A stretch of DNA of 64,000 nt from Paraburkholderia sp. Ac-20340 (GCF_017104965.1 NZ_JAAGPR010000024.1:60308-124307), one strand, 5' to 3'; counted from the stretch's first letter, positions 1 to 8,706 are shown. Made by a program: numbers and translations. Notes: generated from the letters alone by a model not told the origin.

Positions 1-60
1 CCGCTGTCGTTTTACGATCAGGTGGCCAGGCGTCTGGCTGATGCCGGGAGGCGCGCATGA
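1..60 (+). CDS. istA: IstA transposase, C-terminal fragment (partial)
   Basis: Reading frame 1 is open from the window edge and encodes a 19-residue tail ending in ADAGRRA before TGA at 58-60. It overlaps the istB start in an ATGA arrangement, the usual translational coupling of istA and istB in IS21-family elements. Only the extreme C terminus is visible, so identity rests on its position before istB. IstA is the DDE transposase of the pair. Confidence 0.6.
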   Translation, partial: PLSFYDQVARRLADAGRRA

Positions 61-923
61 ACAGCGTTCCAACCTCAACCGTCGAACGGATACAGCGTTA
101 CCTCGTTGGCTTGCGTATGCCGCGTGCGCTTGAAGCGCTGGATGCCACCTTGAAGCGTTTCGAACAGGGCGACAGCTCGATGCTCGAAGTGCTGGAGACG
201 TTGCTGGGCGAGGAGTTCACGACGCGCGAGACGCGGCGCATCCGCATGGCGCTGCAGACAGCGAGGCTGGGCACCGTCAAGACGCTCGCCGGATATGACT
301 TCAGCTTCCAGCCGAGTCTCGATCGCGATCGCATCATGACGCTTGCGCAACTTGAGTTCATCGAACGACGCCAGACGGTCCACTTCCTCGGGCCGCCAGG
401 AACTGGCAAATCACACCTCTCCATTGCGCTAGGTGTCGAAGCGGTGCGTGCGGGCAAGAGCGTGTACTTCGGCTCACTGGCAGAAATCGTCAATTCGATG
501 GCGAAGGCCGAACGCGAAGGCAACCTCGCCCAGCGTGTGCGCTTTCTTGCGCGCAACAGTCTGCTCATCGTTGACGAGATCGGCTATCTGCCGATCGGCT
601 CCAACGGGGGCAACTTGTTCTTCCAGCTCGTCAACGCGTGTTACGAGCGCTGCGCCATCGTCCTCACGTCCAATCGCAGCTTCGGCGAATGGGGCGAGGT
701 CTTCGGCGACACCGTCGTCGCAGCGGCGCTGCTCGACAGGTTGCTGCATCACGCGATTGTTGTCCAGATTGAAGGTTCGTCGTACCGGCTGCGGGAGCAT
801 GCCGATCTCCTGCCTGACCACCTGCGCAACCGACCATCCGCCCTAAACCCGGCACCGGTCGAACCTGCTAACCGACGCCCGGGTCGCCCCCGAAAGAGCT
901 CACCTGATCCATTCAGCGGCTGA
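57..923 (+). CDS. istB: IstB, IS21-family transposition helper ATPase
   Basis: An AAA+ ATPase of 288 residues related to DnaC, which assembles on target DNA and activates the IstA transposase. Visible motifs are a Walker A GPPGTGKS at residues 112-119 and a Walker B LLIVDEIGYLP near 169-179, with the typical IstB N-terminal helical region before them. The start overlaps the istA stop (ATGA). The length is slightly above the usual ~250-260 because of a Pro/Arg-rich C-terminal tail. The gene looks intact. Confidence 0.95.
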   Translation: MNSVPTSTVERIQRYLVGLRMPRALEALDATLKRFEQGDSSMLEVLETLLGEEFTTRETRRIRMALQTARLGTVKTLAGYDFSFQPSLDRDRIMTLAQLEFIERRQTVHFLGPPGTGKSHLSIALGVEAVRAGKSVYFGSLAEIVNSMAKAEREGNLAQRVRFLARNSLLIVDEIGYLPIGSNGGNLFFQLVNACYERCAIVLTSNRSFGEWGEVFGDTVVAAALLDRLLHHAIVVQIEGSSYRLREHADLLPDHLRNRPSALNPAPVEPANRRPGRPRKSSPDPFSG

Positions 924-943
924 TCACCGCAAATACACAGGGT

Positions 944-992
944 GGGGAAATTTACTTCGACGATTCTGAGGAAATTAAGTCCGACGTTGACA
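944..992 (+). repeat. IS21 right-end tandem terminal repeats
   Basis: Two ~24-bp related copies follow each other. One starts GGGGAAATTTACTTCGACG at 944 and the other GAGGAAATTAAGTCCGACG at 968, ending GTTGACA at 992. IS21-family ends carry multiple repeats of this sort as transposase binding sites. Confidence 0.7.
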
Positions 993-1845
993 ACGCGTCA
1001 TTGATGCCAGCGCGGCGCATACCAAGCTCGAAGTCGCGCGTTACTACTAGGCAATCGCAGAATGGGCACTGCCACACCTTCGCGATCGGCCGCTCTCGCT
1101 TGTCCGGGCGCCGGACGGCATCGATGGCCAGCTCTTTTTCCAGAAACACGAGGAGCGGGCGAAGGTTCCGGCTGCCGAGGAACTGCCCGTCGAACTGCAT
1201 CCGGGACACGCGGCGCTGCTCGTGGCCAACAATGCCCGGGCCGTGGTCGGACTTGTGCAGATAGGCGTGATCGAACTGCATACCTGGAATGCGGTCTCGG
1301 CCGACCTTGGGCACCCCGACCGGATGATCTTCGATCTTGACCCGGACCCGGCGCTTGAATGGAGCCGCATGATCGAGGCGCCCCAGCTACTCAAGGTGGT
1401 GCTCGACGAATTCGGTCTCGCGTCATTTCCCAAGACCAGTGGCGACAAGGGGCTACATATCGTTGTGCCGCTGACCGGCGGCCAAGATTGGGAAAACGTG
1501 AAGGCGTTCTCGAAGTGCGTGGCAAAGCACATGCAGCGGGTGGTGCTTTCACGGTTTACCGCAGTGTCGGGGCCGCGGAACCGCGTCGGGAAAATCTTTA
1601 TCGACTATCTGCGCAATGCGAAGGGCGCCACGTCGGTTGCGGCCTATTCGGTTCGGGCCCGTCCCGGCATGGGTGTTTCAATGCCCGTGGCCTGGGGAGA
1701 GCTGCCATCGCTCAGGTCTGCGCATGAATGGACAATGCAGTCAGCGCTCGCGCGTCAACGTCGCCTGGGTGGTGATGCCTAGCAGGGTTACTGGACTGTC
1801 CGGCAGGCGATCAGCAACGCGATGCGGCGTGCCGTCGGCGCGTGA
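993..1845 (+). pseudogene. ligD: LigD polymerase domain remnant (NHEJ), 5' truncated and with two nonsense codons
   Basis: The frame beginning at 994 encodes RVIDASAAHTKLEVARYY, the start of the archaeo-eukaryotic primase-type polymerase domain of bacterial LigD (non-homologous end joining). TAG at 1048-1050 replaces the Glu usually found after RYY. The frame continues through SLVRAPDG, ELHTWNA, DRMIFDLDPD and GDKGLHIVVPL. A second TAG at 1780-1782 replaces a Trp (DAWxxYW motif), and the frame resumes with QGYWTVRQAISNAMRRAVG up to the natural TGA at 1843. The ligase and nuclease domains are absent, and the 5' side is cut by the IS21 end. It cannot make a functional product. Confidence 0.85.
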
Positions 1846-1920
1846 TGCGCAGAAGGCTTCGCTTCTCCGCGTGAGCAGTAAGCGCTGCACGAGCGCCGTC
1901 TTGACAGGCGCGCGGGATCT

Positions 1921-3492
1921 TCAGGCGTTTGCGCGAAGCTGGTCCGCAACGACCCACGGCATGAGTTCGTCAACGCGGTTGATCGCGTGGTCGGCGATGC
2001 GTGCGAGCACGAAGCGCAGATACGCCTCGGGATCGACATCGTTGAGTTTCGCCGTGCCGATGAGGCTGTAGATCACGGCAGCGCGTTCGCCACCCGAGTC
2101 AGCGCCGGCGAACAGATAGTTACGTCGGCCGATGGCCACCCCGCGCAACGCGCGCTCGACTGGCAGGTTGTCGATTTCGAGCCGGCCGTCATCGCAATAA
2201 CGCGTGAATGCCTCCCACCGGTTCAGGGCGTAGAGGATCGCCCGACTCGTGTCGGATTTGCGCGAGAGCGTTTCCAGCGTTGTTGTGAGCCACGCATGGA
2301 AGTGCTCGAGTAGCGGCCGCGCATGCACCTGTCGATATGCCCGGCGCTCATCGGGTGGTTTGCCCCGGATCGTTTCCTCGATCTTGTACAACACACCGAT
2401 ACGCTCGAGCGCTTCGGTGTTCAGCGCATTCGGACGTGCCGCGTGCAACTCGTAGAACTGGCGTCGCGCGTGGGCCCAACAGGCTGCTTCAATCACACGC
2501 CCGGTTTCGTAGATGGCCCGGTAGCCGCCGTACGCGTCAGCCTGCAATGTGCCGCTGAACGACTCGAGGTGCTGTTGCGGATGGATGCCCTTGCGATCTG
2601 GCGTGTAAGTGAACCATACCGCCGGCGGCGTCATATCGGCCGAGGTGCGATCATCGCGCACATACACCCACAAGCGACCGGTCTTCGTCTTGCCGTTGCC
2701 CGGCGCGAGCACCGGTACCGGCGTGTCATCGGCGTGGAGTTTCGTTGCCGCCATCACGTGACGACGCAACGCCTCGACGAGAGGTTGCAGGAGCGTCGCG
2801 GCGTGACCGACCCACTTCGCGAGTAGCGAGCGATCAAGCTCCACGCCTTCGCGTGCGTACATGACCGACTGCCGGTAGAGCGGTAAGTGATCGGCGAACT
2901 TCGAGACCAACACGTGAGCCAGTAGTCCGGGGCCGGCCAGGCCACGCTCGATCGGTCGGCTCGGTGCTGCTGCCTGTGCGATGTGGTCACAACACGAGCA
3001 GGCGAACTTCGGTCGCACATGCCGGATCACGCGGAAGCTTGCCGGCACGTACTCGAGTTGTTCAGCAACGTCTTCGCCCAGGAGCTTCATCTTGCTGCCG
3101 CACTCCGGGCACTTCTCGCCCGACTCGGGCAAATACGTTTGAACGTCGCGCGGCAGATGTTCGGGCAATCGCCTGCGCGGTGCCTGTTCCGGTACCGTGA
3201 GCGTTGCCTTCGGAATTTCAACTGGCATCGCGCCTTCGTCGGCTTCGAGCTCTTCGAGTCGCAGTTCGAGTTGCTCGATCTGCCGGTCCGGTCTCTCGGA
3301 CTTGCGCCCGAACTGCATGCGGCGCAGCTTCGCGATCAGCAGCTTCAGGTGCTCGATCTCAGCCTTGCCCGTGGCGATGACCGCCTCCTGCGAGTCGACG
3401 ACATCCTGCAGGCGTTCAATCCTGGCGTCGCGCTCGCGCAGCAGCGCTTTCAAGGCATCGATGTCGTCGGGAAGGGTGTCGGCCGAAGTCAT
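1921..3492 (-). CDS. tnpC: IS66-family transposase TnpC
   Basis: The 523-residue DDE transposase of IS66 elements. An N-terminal coiled-coil/leucine-rich segment (residues ~10-60) is followed by a zinc-finger-like region (CPECG, then CSCCDH). The catalytic domain shows acidic motifs at KLHADDTPV, TLQADAYGGY and NLPVERAL, then the conserved AIGRRNYLFAGADSGGERAA block. It is full length and undisrupted. It is the last gene of the tnpA-tnpB-tnpC operon, 30 bp after tnpB. Confidence 0.95.
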   Translation of the reverse strand: MTSADTLPDDIDALKALLRERDARIERLQDVVDSQEAVIATGKAEIEHLKLLIAKLRRMQFGRKSERPDRQIEQLELRLEELEADEGAMPVEIPKATLTVPEQAPRRRLPEHLPRDVQTYLPESGEKCPECGSKMKLLGEDVAEQLEYVPASFRVIRHVRPKFACSCCDHIAQAAAPSRPIERGLAGPGLLAHVLVSKFADHLPLYRQSVMYAREGVELDRSLLAKWVGHAATLLQPLVEALRRHVMAATKLHADDTPVPVLAPGNGKTKTGRLWVYVRDDRTSADMTPPAVWFTYTPDRKGIHPQQHLESFSGTLQADAYGGYRAIYETGRVIEAACWAHARRQFYELHAARPNALNTEALERIGVLYKIEETIRGKPPDERRAYRQVHARPLLEHFHAWLTTTLETLSRKSDTSRAILYALNRWEAFTRYCDDGRLEIDNLPVERALRGVAIGRRNYLFAGADSGGERAAVIYSLIGTAKLNDVDPEAYLRFVLARIADHAINRVDELMPWVVADQLRANA

Positions 3493-3522
3493 GACCGACA
3501 GTTTACGTGTCGGCGCCGACGT

Positions 3523-3873
3523 TTACAACGCAGAAGTGGGTTGCGCCGTGCGCGTGGGCTGGCGCCAGTCGATGCCTTCGAGCAGCATCGAAAGCTGCGC
3601 GGGACTCAGGCAGACCGTTCCGCTCGTGGCTTGAGGCCACACGAAACGTCCCTTCTCGAGGCGCTTCATGAGCAGGCACAATCCATCGCCGCTCCACCAC
3701 AACACCTTGAGTAGATCGCCGCGTTTGCCCCGGAACACAAACACGTGGCCACTGAACGGATCACGCTCGAGAACGCTCTGTACCTTCGCGGCGAGACTGT
3801 TGAAGCCGGCGCGCATGTCGGTGACACCGGCGGCGAGCCACACGCGTGTGCCAGATGGTAGTCCCAGCATCAT
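3523..3873 (-). CDS. tnpB: IS66 Orf2 accessory protein TnpB
   Basis: A 116-residue protein of the IS66 Orf2 family with the hallmarks GVTDMRAGFNSLAAKVQ and VFRGKRGDLLKVLWWSGDGLCL. It is needed for IS66 transposition in studied elements, but its molecular role is not settled. It overlaps the end of tnpA by 4 bp (ATGA), indicating translational coupling. It appears intact. Confidence 0.93.
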   Translation of the reverse strand: MMLGLPSGTRVWLAAGVTDMRAGFNSLAAKVQSVLERDPFSGHVFVFRGKRGDLLKVLWWSGDGLCLLMKRLEKGRFVWPQATSGTVCLSPAQLSMLLEGIDWRQPTRTAQPTSAL

Positions 3874-4235
3874 TGAGCATCACGCAGGCTAGCCAACACG
3901 ACGCGCAGTACGTCGAGATCCGGGGTGCCTTCAAAGCGAACCCGAACCGCTCCGCGCTCCACCGTGATGGCCGGCTGCTGCTTCGACGACGGCGCGATCT
4001 GCACGGGGAGAAAGGACTCTGGCGCCGGCAATAGAGCCGTCGATTGCGCAGGCGAACGTTCGCGTCGCCACTTTGCGACCATGTTCGCGTTCAGACCGTG
4101 TTCCTGCGCAACGTCGGCGATCGAACGCGCCGGGTCGTTAGCTTGCGCAACCACCATCTCCCGGAATTCTTGTGTGTAGTTCCTCGAGCCGCGTCGCCGG
4201 CCCGGTGCGCTCACTTCCATCATTCTGATTCCCAC
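3870..4235 (-). CDS. tnpA: IS66 TnpA, HTH transposase-associated protein
   Basis: A 121-residue protein whose N terminus resembles the IS3 OrfA/InsE-type helix-turn-helix: RRGSRNYTQEFREMVVAQA, then ADVAQEHGLNANMVAKWRRE. It is the first gene of the IS66 operon and probably binds element DNA. The start ATG at 4235 could be replaced by one of the next two Mets. It lies just inside the right terminal repeat. Confidence 0.9.
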   Translation of the reverse strand: MGIRMMEVSAPGRRRGSRNYTQEFREMVVAQANDPARSIADVAQEHGLNANMVAKWRRERSPAQSTALLPAPESFLPVQIAPSSKQQPAITVERGAVRVRFEGTPDLDVLRVVLASLRDAQ

Positions 4236-4328
4236 CAGATCTAGTGGGAATCAGAATGCCGAAGCCGCATCGTTATGAACAGACGGTACGGTGGACTCGC
4301 TTACCGTGAGCAGCGGGAGAAGCGCTGT

Positions 4329-4868
4329 CTATCCGGCGTCTTGTGGCTCCAGAAGTCCAAGTCGGGGTAGTGCCCGAGACCAGATGTAATCGAGCAACAA
4401 AACGAGATCGGGGCCCGATATGCTGTTGCGAGGTGTTCGAACCATAATTTCATGCTGCCCGCGTAGTTCGTGAACGGTGGTCTCAGGATCTACCTGGAAT
4501 TCAATTGTGGTCTGCACTTCGAGTCCGGTGTCCTGTCCGACGCCGAAATGTTTGGCTGCAGTCGCCAGTTGAAAACACACGTTCATCCACGGGCTGTTGT
4601 CGCAAAGGAACTTGCCGAAATCTTTATTCCCCTGGATGTTCCGGCCTGCGAATTCGTTCAGGCGACCAAGCGCGTTGGCATCGCGAAGTGCTTCATATAC
4701 CCAGTCTTTCATCTGCCACGCCGTCGTCACAGCATTCATCACCGCATACGCGCGCTGCTGCAGATCGGCGGGGGCATTGTTGTGCAGCTCCAGCGCTTCA
4801 AAGTTCAGTTTGCGGTAGAGATCAGCTGGAGTCTGAAGAGAGAATGTACGGGGGTTGGACGCGGCCAT
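4329..4868 (-). CDS. Hypothetical protein with N-terminal xLYRKL motif
   Basis: A 179-residue protein of unrecognised family. The start at 4868 was chosen because AGGAAA precedes ATG by 5 bases on the minus strand; the open frame extends further upstream. The sequence is soluble-looking and mostly helical in its first two thirds. The early segment FSLQTPADLYRKLNFEALEL resembles the start of the broken gene at 10604 (TLRQPEELYRK). It ends in a possible beta-rich segment (VQTTIEFQVDPE). No function can be assigned. It stands alone between a hairpin and a terminator. Confidence 0.65.
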   Translation of the reverse strand: MAASNPRTFSLQTPADLYRKLNFEALELHNNAPADLQQRAYAVMNAVTTAWQMKDWVYEALRDANALGRLNEFAGRNIQGNKDFGKFLCDNSPWMNVCFQLATAAKHFGVGQDTGLEVQTTIEFQVDPETTVHELRGQHEIMVRTPRNSISGPDLVLLLDYIWSRALPRLGLLEPQDAG

Positions 4869-5035
4869 TAATTTTCCTGACGACGCACTAGAGACATAAC
4901 GTCTGGGACCGCTTGAGCAAGCTAGCCACAATCTCAGGCTCCCCCTCAAGAAGGTAGTTCCCCGTTTAGCGTGTGAAAAGAACTTCTGCCCTGCATAAGA
5001 TGACACGGAATACAGTCGTTGCGGCCCCAATAAGA

Positions 5036-5060
5036 AACGGGCCTCGCGGCCCGTTTTTCA
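5036..5060. terminator. Rho-independent terminator, probably bidirectional
   Basis: CGGGCC and GGCCCG form a tight stem around a TCGC loop, preceded by AAGAAA and followed by TTTTTC. It lies directly downstream of the minus-strand gene ending at 5066, and also has a T-run on the plus strand. Confidence 0.75.
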
Positions 5061-5065
5061 GTCAT

Positions 5066-5254
5066 TCAGTATTCCAGACGCCATTCAGGAAGTTCAGGGA
5101 AAGAGCTTCGCGTCGACGTCTTCGCCTTCGCGCGCAGCCGCTCTTTCATGGCAGGCGTCACGACCGGCATCGTCTTCGAACGGGCACGGCGCACCACCAC
5201 CTTCGGCTGCTTGGCAGCGTCAGCCGGCTTTTTTGCTTTCAGTGCTTCGCTCAT
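5066..5254 (-). CDS. Small basic hypothetical protein
   Basis: A 62-residue Lys/Arg-rich protein starting MSEALKAKKPADAAK and ending LPEWRLEY. The start at 5254 overlaps the stop of the upstream gene by 4 bp (ATGA), so the two are probably translated together. A terminator follows 6 bp after its stop. The basic character would fit nucleic-acid or protein binding, but no family is recognised. It is the second gene of a two-gene operon. Confidence 0.6.
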   Translation of the reverse strand: MSEALKAKKPADAAKQPKVVVRRARSKTMPVVTPAMKERLRAKAKTSTRSSFPELPEWRLEY

Positions 5255-6060
5255 ATCAACTCCTTCTGTTGCAGATAGTCTAGCAGTTTTTCCCAGCACC
5301 GGCTGTCGGCACCCAGATCGAACTCCATCAGGCGCTGGGAGCCATTTTCCCGCCACCAGGCCTCGTCGATCGCGATCACGTCCTGAACCGTAAGGCAGCC
5401 CGCGAGATCCACGCGGCCATCGGTTTCCCCGTGATCGAGCGGGGCATCAAACCCGAGTTTTGGCCAGACGAAATAGCCGATCATGTGCCTGGCATGTCCG
5501 CGACCGCCGCCGGCGATCAGCGAGATACGGGTGTAGCCCATGCGGTGCGCAGTCATCGCACAGAGCGCAAACGCTACTGTGCCGAGACCTTCGGGCGCCT
5601 GGTGGCGCAGATAGAAGTGGTCGACATGCACAGCACGCGGCGGGCCAATTTCTTCCGCAGGGAATTCGTCGTCATCGCCGTCATCGGCCAGCACATCGTC
5701 AAGAAACAGTGCCTCGCCGGTCCCCTGTTCGTCATAGATGCCGACGCGGTTCTTGTGGCCTTCATGCACCAGATTCGGATGGATCGTCGTGAAGTAGGTG
5801 CCCGGGGGCGCATCGTCATCACCGTAGCCGTACTGGTCCTGCGCATGCACGCGTGCGCCGTCAAACACCATCAGCAACTGCGCCGCCTCGCGGCTCGACA
5901 TCACCACGCCGAACAGTTCGAACGCGTCGCCGTCTTCCAGTTGCACCCCGTCGTAACGGAATGTGCCGCTCAGATGCGCTGCCGCCTGTGGCGTGCGGCA
6001 CAGCGCGTCGTACGGTCCACTCAGGACGCGGTTGAAGAAGTCGGTCGTTGGAAGCGGCAT
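5251..6060 (-). CDS. Hypothetical protein with GNAT-like C-terminal half
   Basis: About 269 residues from ATG 6060; an upstream start at 6174 is possible but less likely. The N-terminal half is acidic (DDDAPPG, DDGDDDEFPAEE). The C-terminal part, VDHFYLRHQAPEGLGT, then MTAHRMGYTRISLIAGGG and MIGYFVWPKLGFD, resembles the end of an acetyltransferase-type fold in which a WPKLGF segment follows the last helix. That resemblance is my inference and the acetyl-CoA motif is not clear. It is coupled to the small basic gene downstream, and the pair could be a toxin/partner or modification module, but nothing proves this. Confidence 0.6.
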   Translation of the reverse strand: MPLPTTDFFNRVLSGPYDALCRTPQAAAHLSGTFRYDGVQLEDGDAFELFGVVMSSREAAQLLMVFDGARVHAQDQYGYGDDDAPPGTYFTTIHPNLVHEGHKNRVGIYDEQGTGEALFLDDVLADDGDDDEFPAEEIGPPRAVHVDHFYLRHQAPEGLGTVAFALCAMTAHRMGYTRISLIAGGGRGHARHMIGYFVWPKLGFDAPLDHGETDGRVDLAGCLTVQDVIAIDEAWWRENGSQRLMEFDLGADSRCWEKLLDYLQQKELI

Positions 6061-6404
6061 AGTACGGTATTCAGGAAAAAGCTGTCTGCCCTGCGGTGGT
6101 AACTGCATTCGGGGATGCCCCGTATGCGCCGTCGTGACGGGCGGCAAAATCGACAGTGGCCACGCGCAACGCATTTTGCCTGAAATCTGGCTTCCAAATC
6201 CGCATGATTCTGGAAGACGATCAGGTAGCTTCGGTCACGCTCGCCGTCGCAAATTCGGGGGCGCGCTTCAAGCAAACAGGCAGACCCCACCGCGGTCGAT
6301 ACCATCGTCGACTTTCGGCTGAAGGTGAAACGTAACACTCAGTCCGAGTTAAATGCACTGCCAAGAGTAGACTGCGACGCAGCACATCGATCTGGGAGAC
6401 AGCA

Positions 6405-6716
6405 ATGGAAGTTATCACGCCCGACGCTTTCCGCAGGGACCTCGCCATGCTGCTTCGTGATCTTCCCCGCGGCGTTGCCGCTCGCCTGACCAACTATGCA
6501 GTTGCCTGGTGGGATGGCCGGGAGGTTGTCTTTGCATATCTTCGCGAGGACGATCTTCGACTGATCGAAGAAGAGTTTGAGTTGCGCGATCTGCTCTGGA
6601 ATGAGTGGGCAAACGAACTGACTGCGTGGTTCCGCGAACCTCGCTTCGAACGTATGGAAGAAATCGAGAGCTGGATAGCCGACTCGCCACCGCGCGATGT
6701 CGACTCAGAGGCGTGA
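6405..6716 (+). CDS. Small acidic hypothetical protein
   Basis: A 103-residue protein beginning MEVITPDAFRRDLAMLL and rich in Glu/Trp (LIEEEFELRDLLWNEW, WIADSPPRDVDSEA). A good GGGAGA ribosome binding site lies 7 bases before the ATG. It lies 42 bp upstream of the HNH nuclease start, same strand, so co-transcription is likely. The family is not recognised. An acidic partner before a nuclease could be an inhibitor or accessory, which is inference. Confidence 0.6.
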   Translation: MEVITPDAFRRDLAMLLRDLPRGVAARLTNYAVAWWDGREVVFAYLREDDLRLIEEEFELRDLLWNEWANELTAWFREPRFERMEEIESWIADSPPRDVDSEA

Positions 6717-6758
6717 GCAGCCTTGGGCATCCCCACTACACTGGAAATTGAGCACACC

Positions 6759-7499
6759 ATGCCGTCAACAATTACAAATGAACAGATCATCGCGGCGTTC
6801 AACGTCGCGAGGCGCGTCTACCTCGGGGAAGTGAAGGCGTCGGTGGGCGCCACCCAGCTGTCCACTGATCATGGCATCAACATCAACAGTGCGAAGGCAC
6901 TTATCCGCGACTACCGGCATCTCCGAAAAGGTGAATGCTACCGGCGCACGCTGAGCACGCCTGCAGCGGAGGTCTTCCTGCAACGGATTTTTACGGAAGA
7001 TGGCGCTGATGCGCTTGCGCCAGCTATCGCAGCAGTCTGGGCGCACATTGCCTACTACGAGCAGACACGTAAGACTACCGTTCACGCCTTGCGTGATGTG
7101 GTTGCGCGGTATGAGGCGCAATTACAAGAGCACCGGCAAAGCGCGACGCTGACGCAGGCACGCGCTCAATTCGAGCGCGAGATTGAGGCGTCTCTGGCGG
7201 ACACTGGCGATGCCCGGCGCCAGCGACTGGCCACTGCAGCGAGGAAGCCAGCAACCACCACCGTCACAACCGAAATTTTCTTGCGCAATGCCGACGTTGT
7301 CGCGGAAGTTCTGGCGCGCGCAGGTGGCATATGCGAAATTTGTCGTCGCGATGCTCCGTTTATGCGGAGGGACGGCCGACCCTACCTTGAAGTCCACCAT
7401 CTTGTTCAACTCGCCGATGGGGGGGAAGACACGACGGCAAATGCTGTCGCCGCCTGTCCGAACTGTCATCGCCAGGCGCACTACGGTGCATCCGCCTGA
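6759..7499 (+). CDS. HNH endonuclease domain protein
   Basis: A 246-residue protein with an N-terminal helical region of unknown fold (residues ~1-150) and a C-terminal HNH nuclease. The nuclease part has CEICRRDAPF, then YLEVHHLVQLADGG, then NAVAACPNCHRQAHYG, giving the zinc-binding Cys pairs and the catalytic His-His. This is the McrA/5-methylcytosine-restriction-like arrangement. The upstream in-frame ATG at 6723 is less likely. It could be a restriction or defence nuclease or a homing-type enzyme, and the substrate is unknown. The next gene boundary is an IS3 end 21 bp downstream. Confidence 0.8.
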   Translation: MPSTITNEQIIAAFNVARRVYLGEVKASVGATQLSTDHGININSAKALIRDYRHLRKGECYRRTLSTPAAEVFLQRIFTEDGADALAPAIAAVWAHIAYYEQTRKTTVHALRDVVARYEAQLQEHRQSATLTQARAQFEREIEASLADTGDARRQRLATAARKPATTTVTTEIFLRNADVVAEVLARAGGICEICRRDAPFMRRDGRPYLEVHHLVQLADGGEDTTANAVAACPNCHRQAHYGASA

Positions 7500-7668
7500 C
7501 GTGAACTACAGACCGGGTAGTGAACCGAGCCGGGTTTGGTGGAGGCTCCAACTCTTGAGAGAAATGGTATGGACGCCTCCCTTCCACATCGTGAGGCGCA
7601 ATCCTTCGACATGAGCGAGCGCATAGCGCAAGATCACATGGATCTTCACGGCGTAGCGGAGGCTAGCG

Positions 7669-8706
7669 ATGAATCTGACACCAGTTGGAATTGACATTGC
7701 AAAGACTGTTTTCCAGGTGCATTACGTAGACCACGACACTGGCGAGGTTGTGAACAAGCCCATCAGACGCGCTGCGTTTCTCGAACATTTCGCGAACTGG
7801 TCCCCTTGCCTTATCGGAATGGAAGCGTGCGGCGGAGCGCATCACTGGGCACGCAAGCTGGTGCAGATGGGGCATCAGGTCAAGCTGATGCCAGGGGAAT
7901 TCGTGAAGGCATTCAACATCCGCAACAAGAACGACGCGGCGGATGCCCGAGCGATCTGGCTTGCTGTGCAGCAGCCCGGCAAGGCAGTCGCGGTAAAGAC
8001 CGAAATGCAGCAAGCAATGCTGGCGCTGCATCGGGCACGGGAGCAATTGGTGAAGTTCCGGACAATGCAGATCAACGGTTTGCGCGGATTGTTAGCCGAG
8101 TATGGCGAAGTGTCGGCCAAGGGACGGGCTTCGCTCGACAAGGCGATACCCGAAATCCTTGCGCGGGTTGCGGAGCGTTTGCCTGCAGTGCTCATCGACA
8201 CATTGCGTGAGCAGTGGGCCGGGCTGACGAAGCTCGATGAGCAGATCGCGGCGATCGAACGCCGAATGCGTGAATGGAAGAAAGATGACCATGCTGTGAA
8301 AGCGATCAGTGAGATTCCCGGCGTGGGATTGCTAACCGCAACTGCGGCAGTCGCAATGATGGGCGACGCAAAGGTGTTTCGATCTGGGCGCGAATTTGCA
8401 GCGTGGGCGGGACTCGTGCCAAGGCAGACTGGTTCGGGTGGCAAGGTGAATCTTCATGGCATCAGCAAGCGTGGTGACACCTATCTGCGCACCCTACTGA
8501 TTCACGGTGCCCGTAGTGTTTTGACTCATGCGAACGACCCTGGTCCGTGGGTCGAACAGTTGCAGAAACGACGGCATCCGAACGTGGTCATCGTCGCGCT
8601 GGCAAACAAGATAGCACGGACAATTTGGGCGGTGCTTGCTCATGATCGACCGTACCAGAAGGGATACGTAAGCGTGAATCGAGTCGGAACCGCTAACATC
8701 TGCTGA
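7669..8706 (+). CDS. IS110-family (IS1111 group) transposase
   Basis: A 345-residue DEDD transposase/recombinase. The RuvC-like N-terminal domain shows GIDIAKTVFQVH, then CLIGMEACGGAHHWARKL and NKNDAADARAIW, carrying the acidic residues. The Tnp20-like C-terminal part has SEIPGVGLLTATA, then AGLVPRQTGSGGKVNLHGISKRGDTYLR, which carries the conserved catalytic Ser region. Full length. Its wording (ACGGAHHWAR, LMPGEFVK) places it in the IS1111 group. Such enzymes use an element-encoded bridge RNA to choose donor and target. Confidence 0.95.
   Translation: MNLTPVGIDIAKTVFQVHYVDHDTGEVVNKPIRRAAFLEHFANWSPCLIGMEACGGAHHWARKLVQMGHQVKLMPGEFVKAFNIRNKNDAADARAIWLAVQQPGKAVAVKTEMQQAMLALHRAREQLVKFRTMQINGLRGLLAEYGEVSAKGRASLDKAIPEILARVAERLPAVLIDTLREQWAGLTKLDEQIAAIERRMREWKKDDHAVKAISEIPGVGLLTATAAVAMMGDAKVFRSGREFAAWAGLVPRQTGSGGKVNLHGISKRGDTYLRTLLIHGARSVLTHANDPGPWVEQLQKRRHPNVVIVALANKIARTIWAVLAHDRPYQKGYVSVNRVGTANIC

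Larger units (their letters stand above)
1..992 (+). mobile_element. IS21-family element, right part
   Basis: The 3' end of istA, all of istB and a right end with two tandem terminal repeats are present; the left end lies outside the window. The ligD reading frame begins directly after position 992, so this is the likely IS boundary. The right end reads GACGTTGACA, consistent with the TG...CA ends of the family. The IS truncates ligD at its 5' side. Confidence 0.8.
1878..4304. mobile_element. Complete IS66-family insertion sequence with 8-bp target duplication
   Basis: The element is 2427 bp with imperfect terminal inverted repeats. The left end begins GTAAGCGCTGCAC at 1878 and the right end, read inward on the minus strand, begins GTAAGCGAGTCCAC from 4304. 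It is flanked on both sides by the same 8 bp, CGTGAGCA (1870-1877 and 4305-4312), the duplication length expected for IS66. All three family genes are present on the minus strand. The insertion splits a hairpin (see findings). Confidence 0.95.
1860..4324. terminator. Hairpin between convergent genes, split by IS66
   Basis: Without IS66 and one copy of its duplication, 1860-1870 (CGCTTCTCCGC) and 4313-4324 (GCGGGAGAAGCG) form an 11-bp stem with one bulged base. The loop is GTGAGCA, essentially the 8-bp target site. It lies 15 bp after the ligD stop and 4 bp after the stop of the minus-strand gene at 4329, so it may be a shared terminator. There is no strong T-run, so terminator function is an inference. 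Confidence 0.5.
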
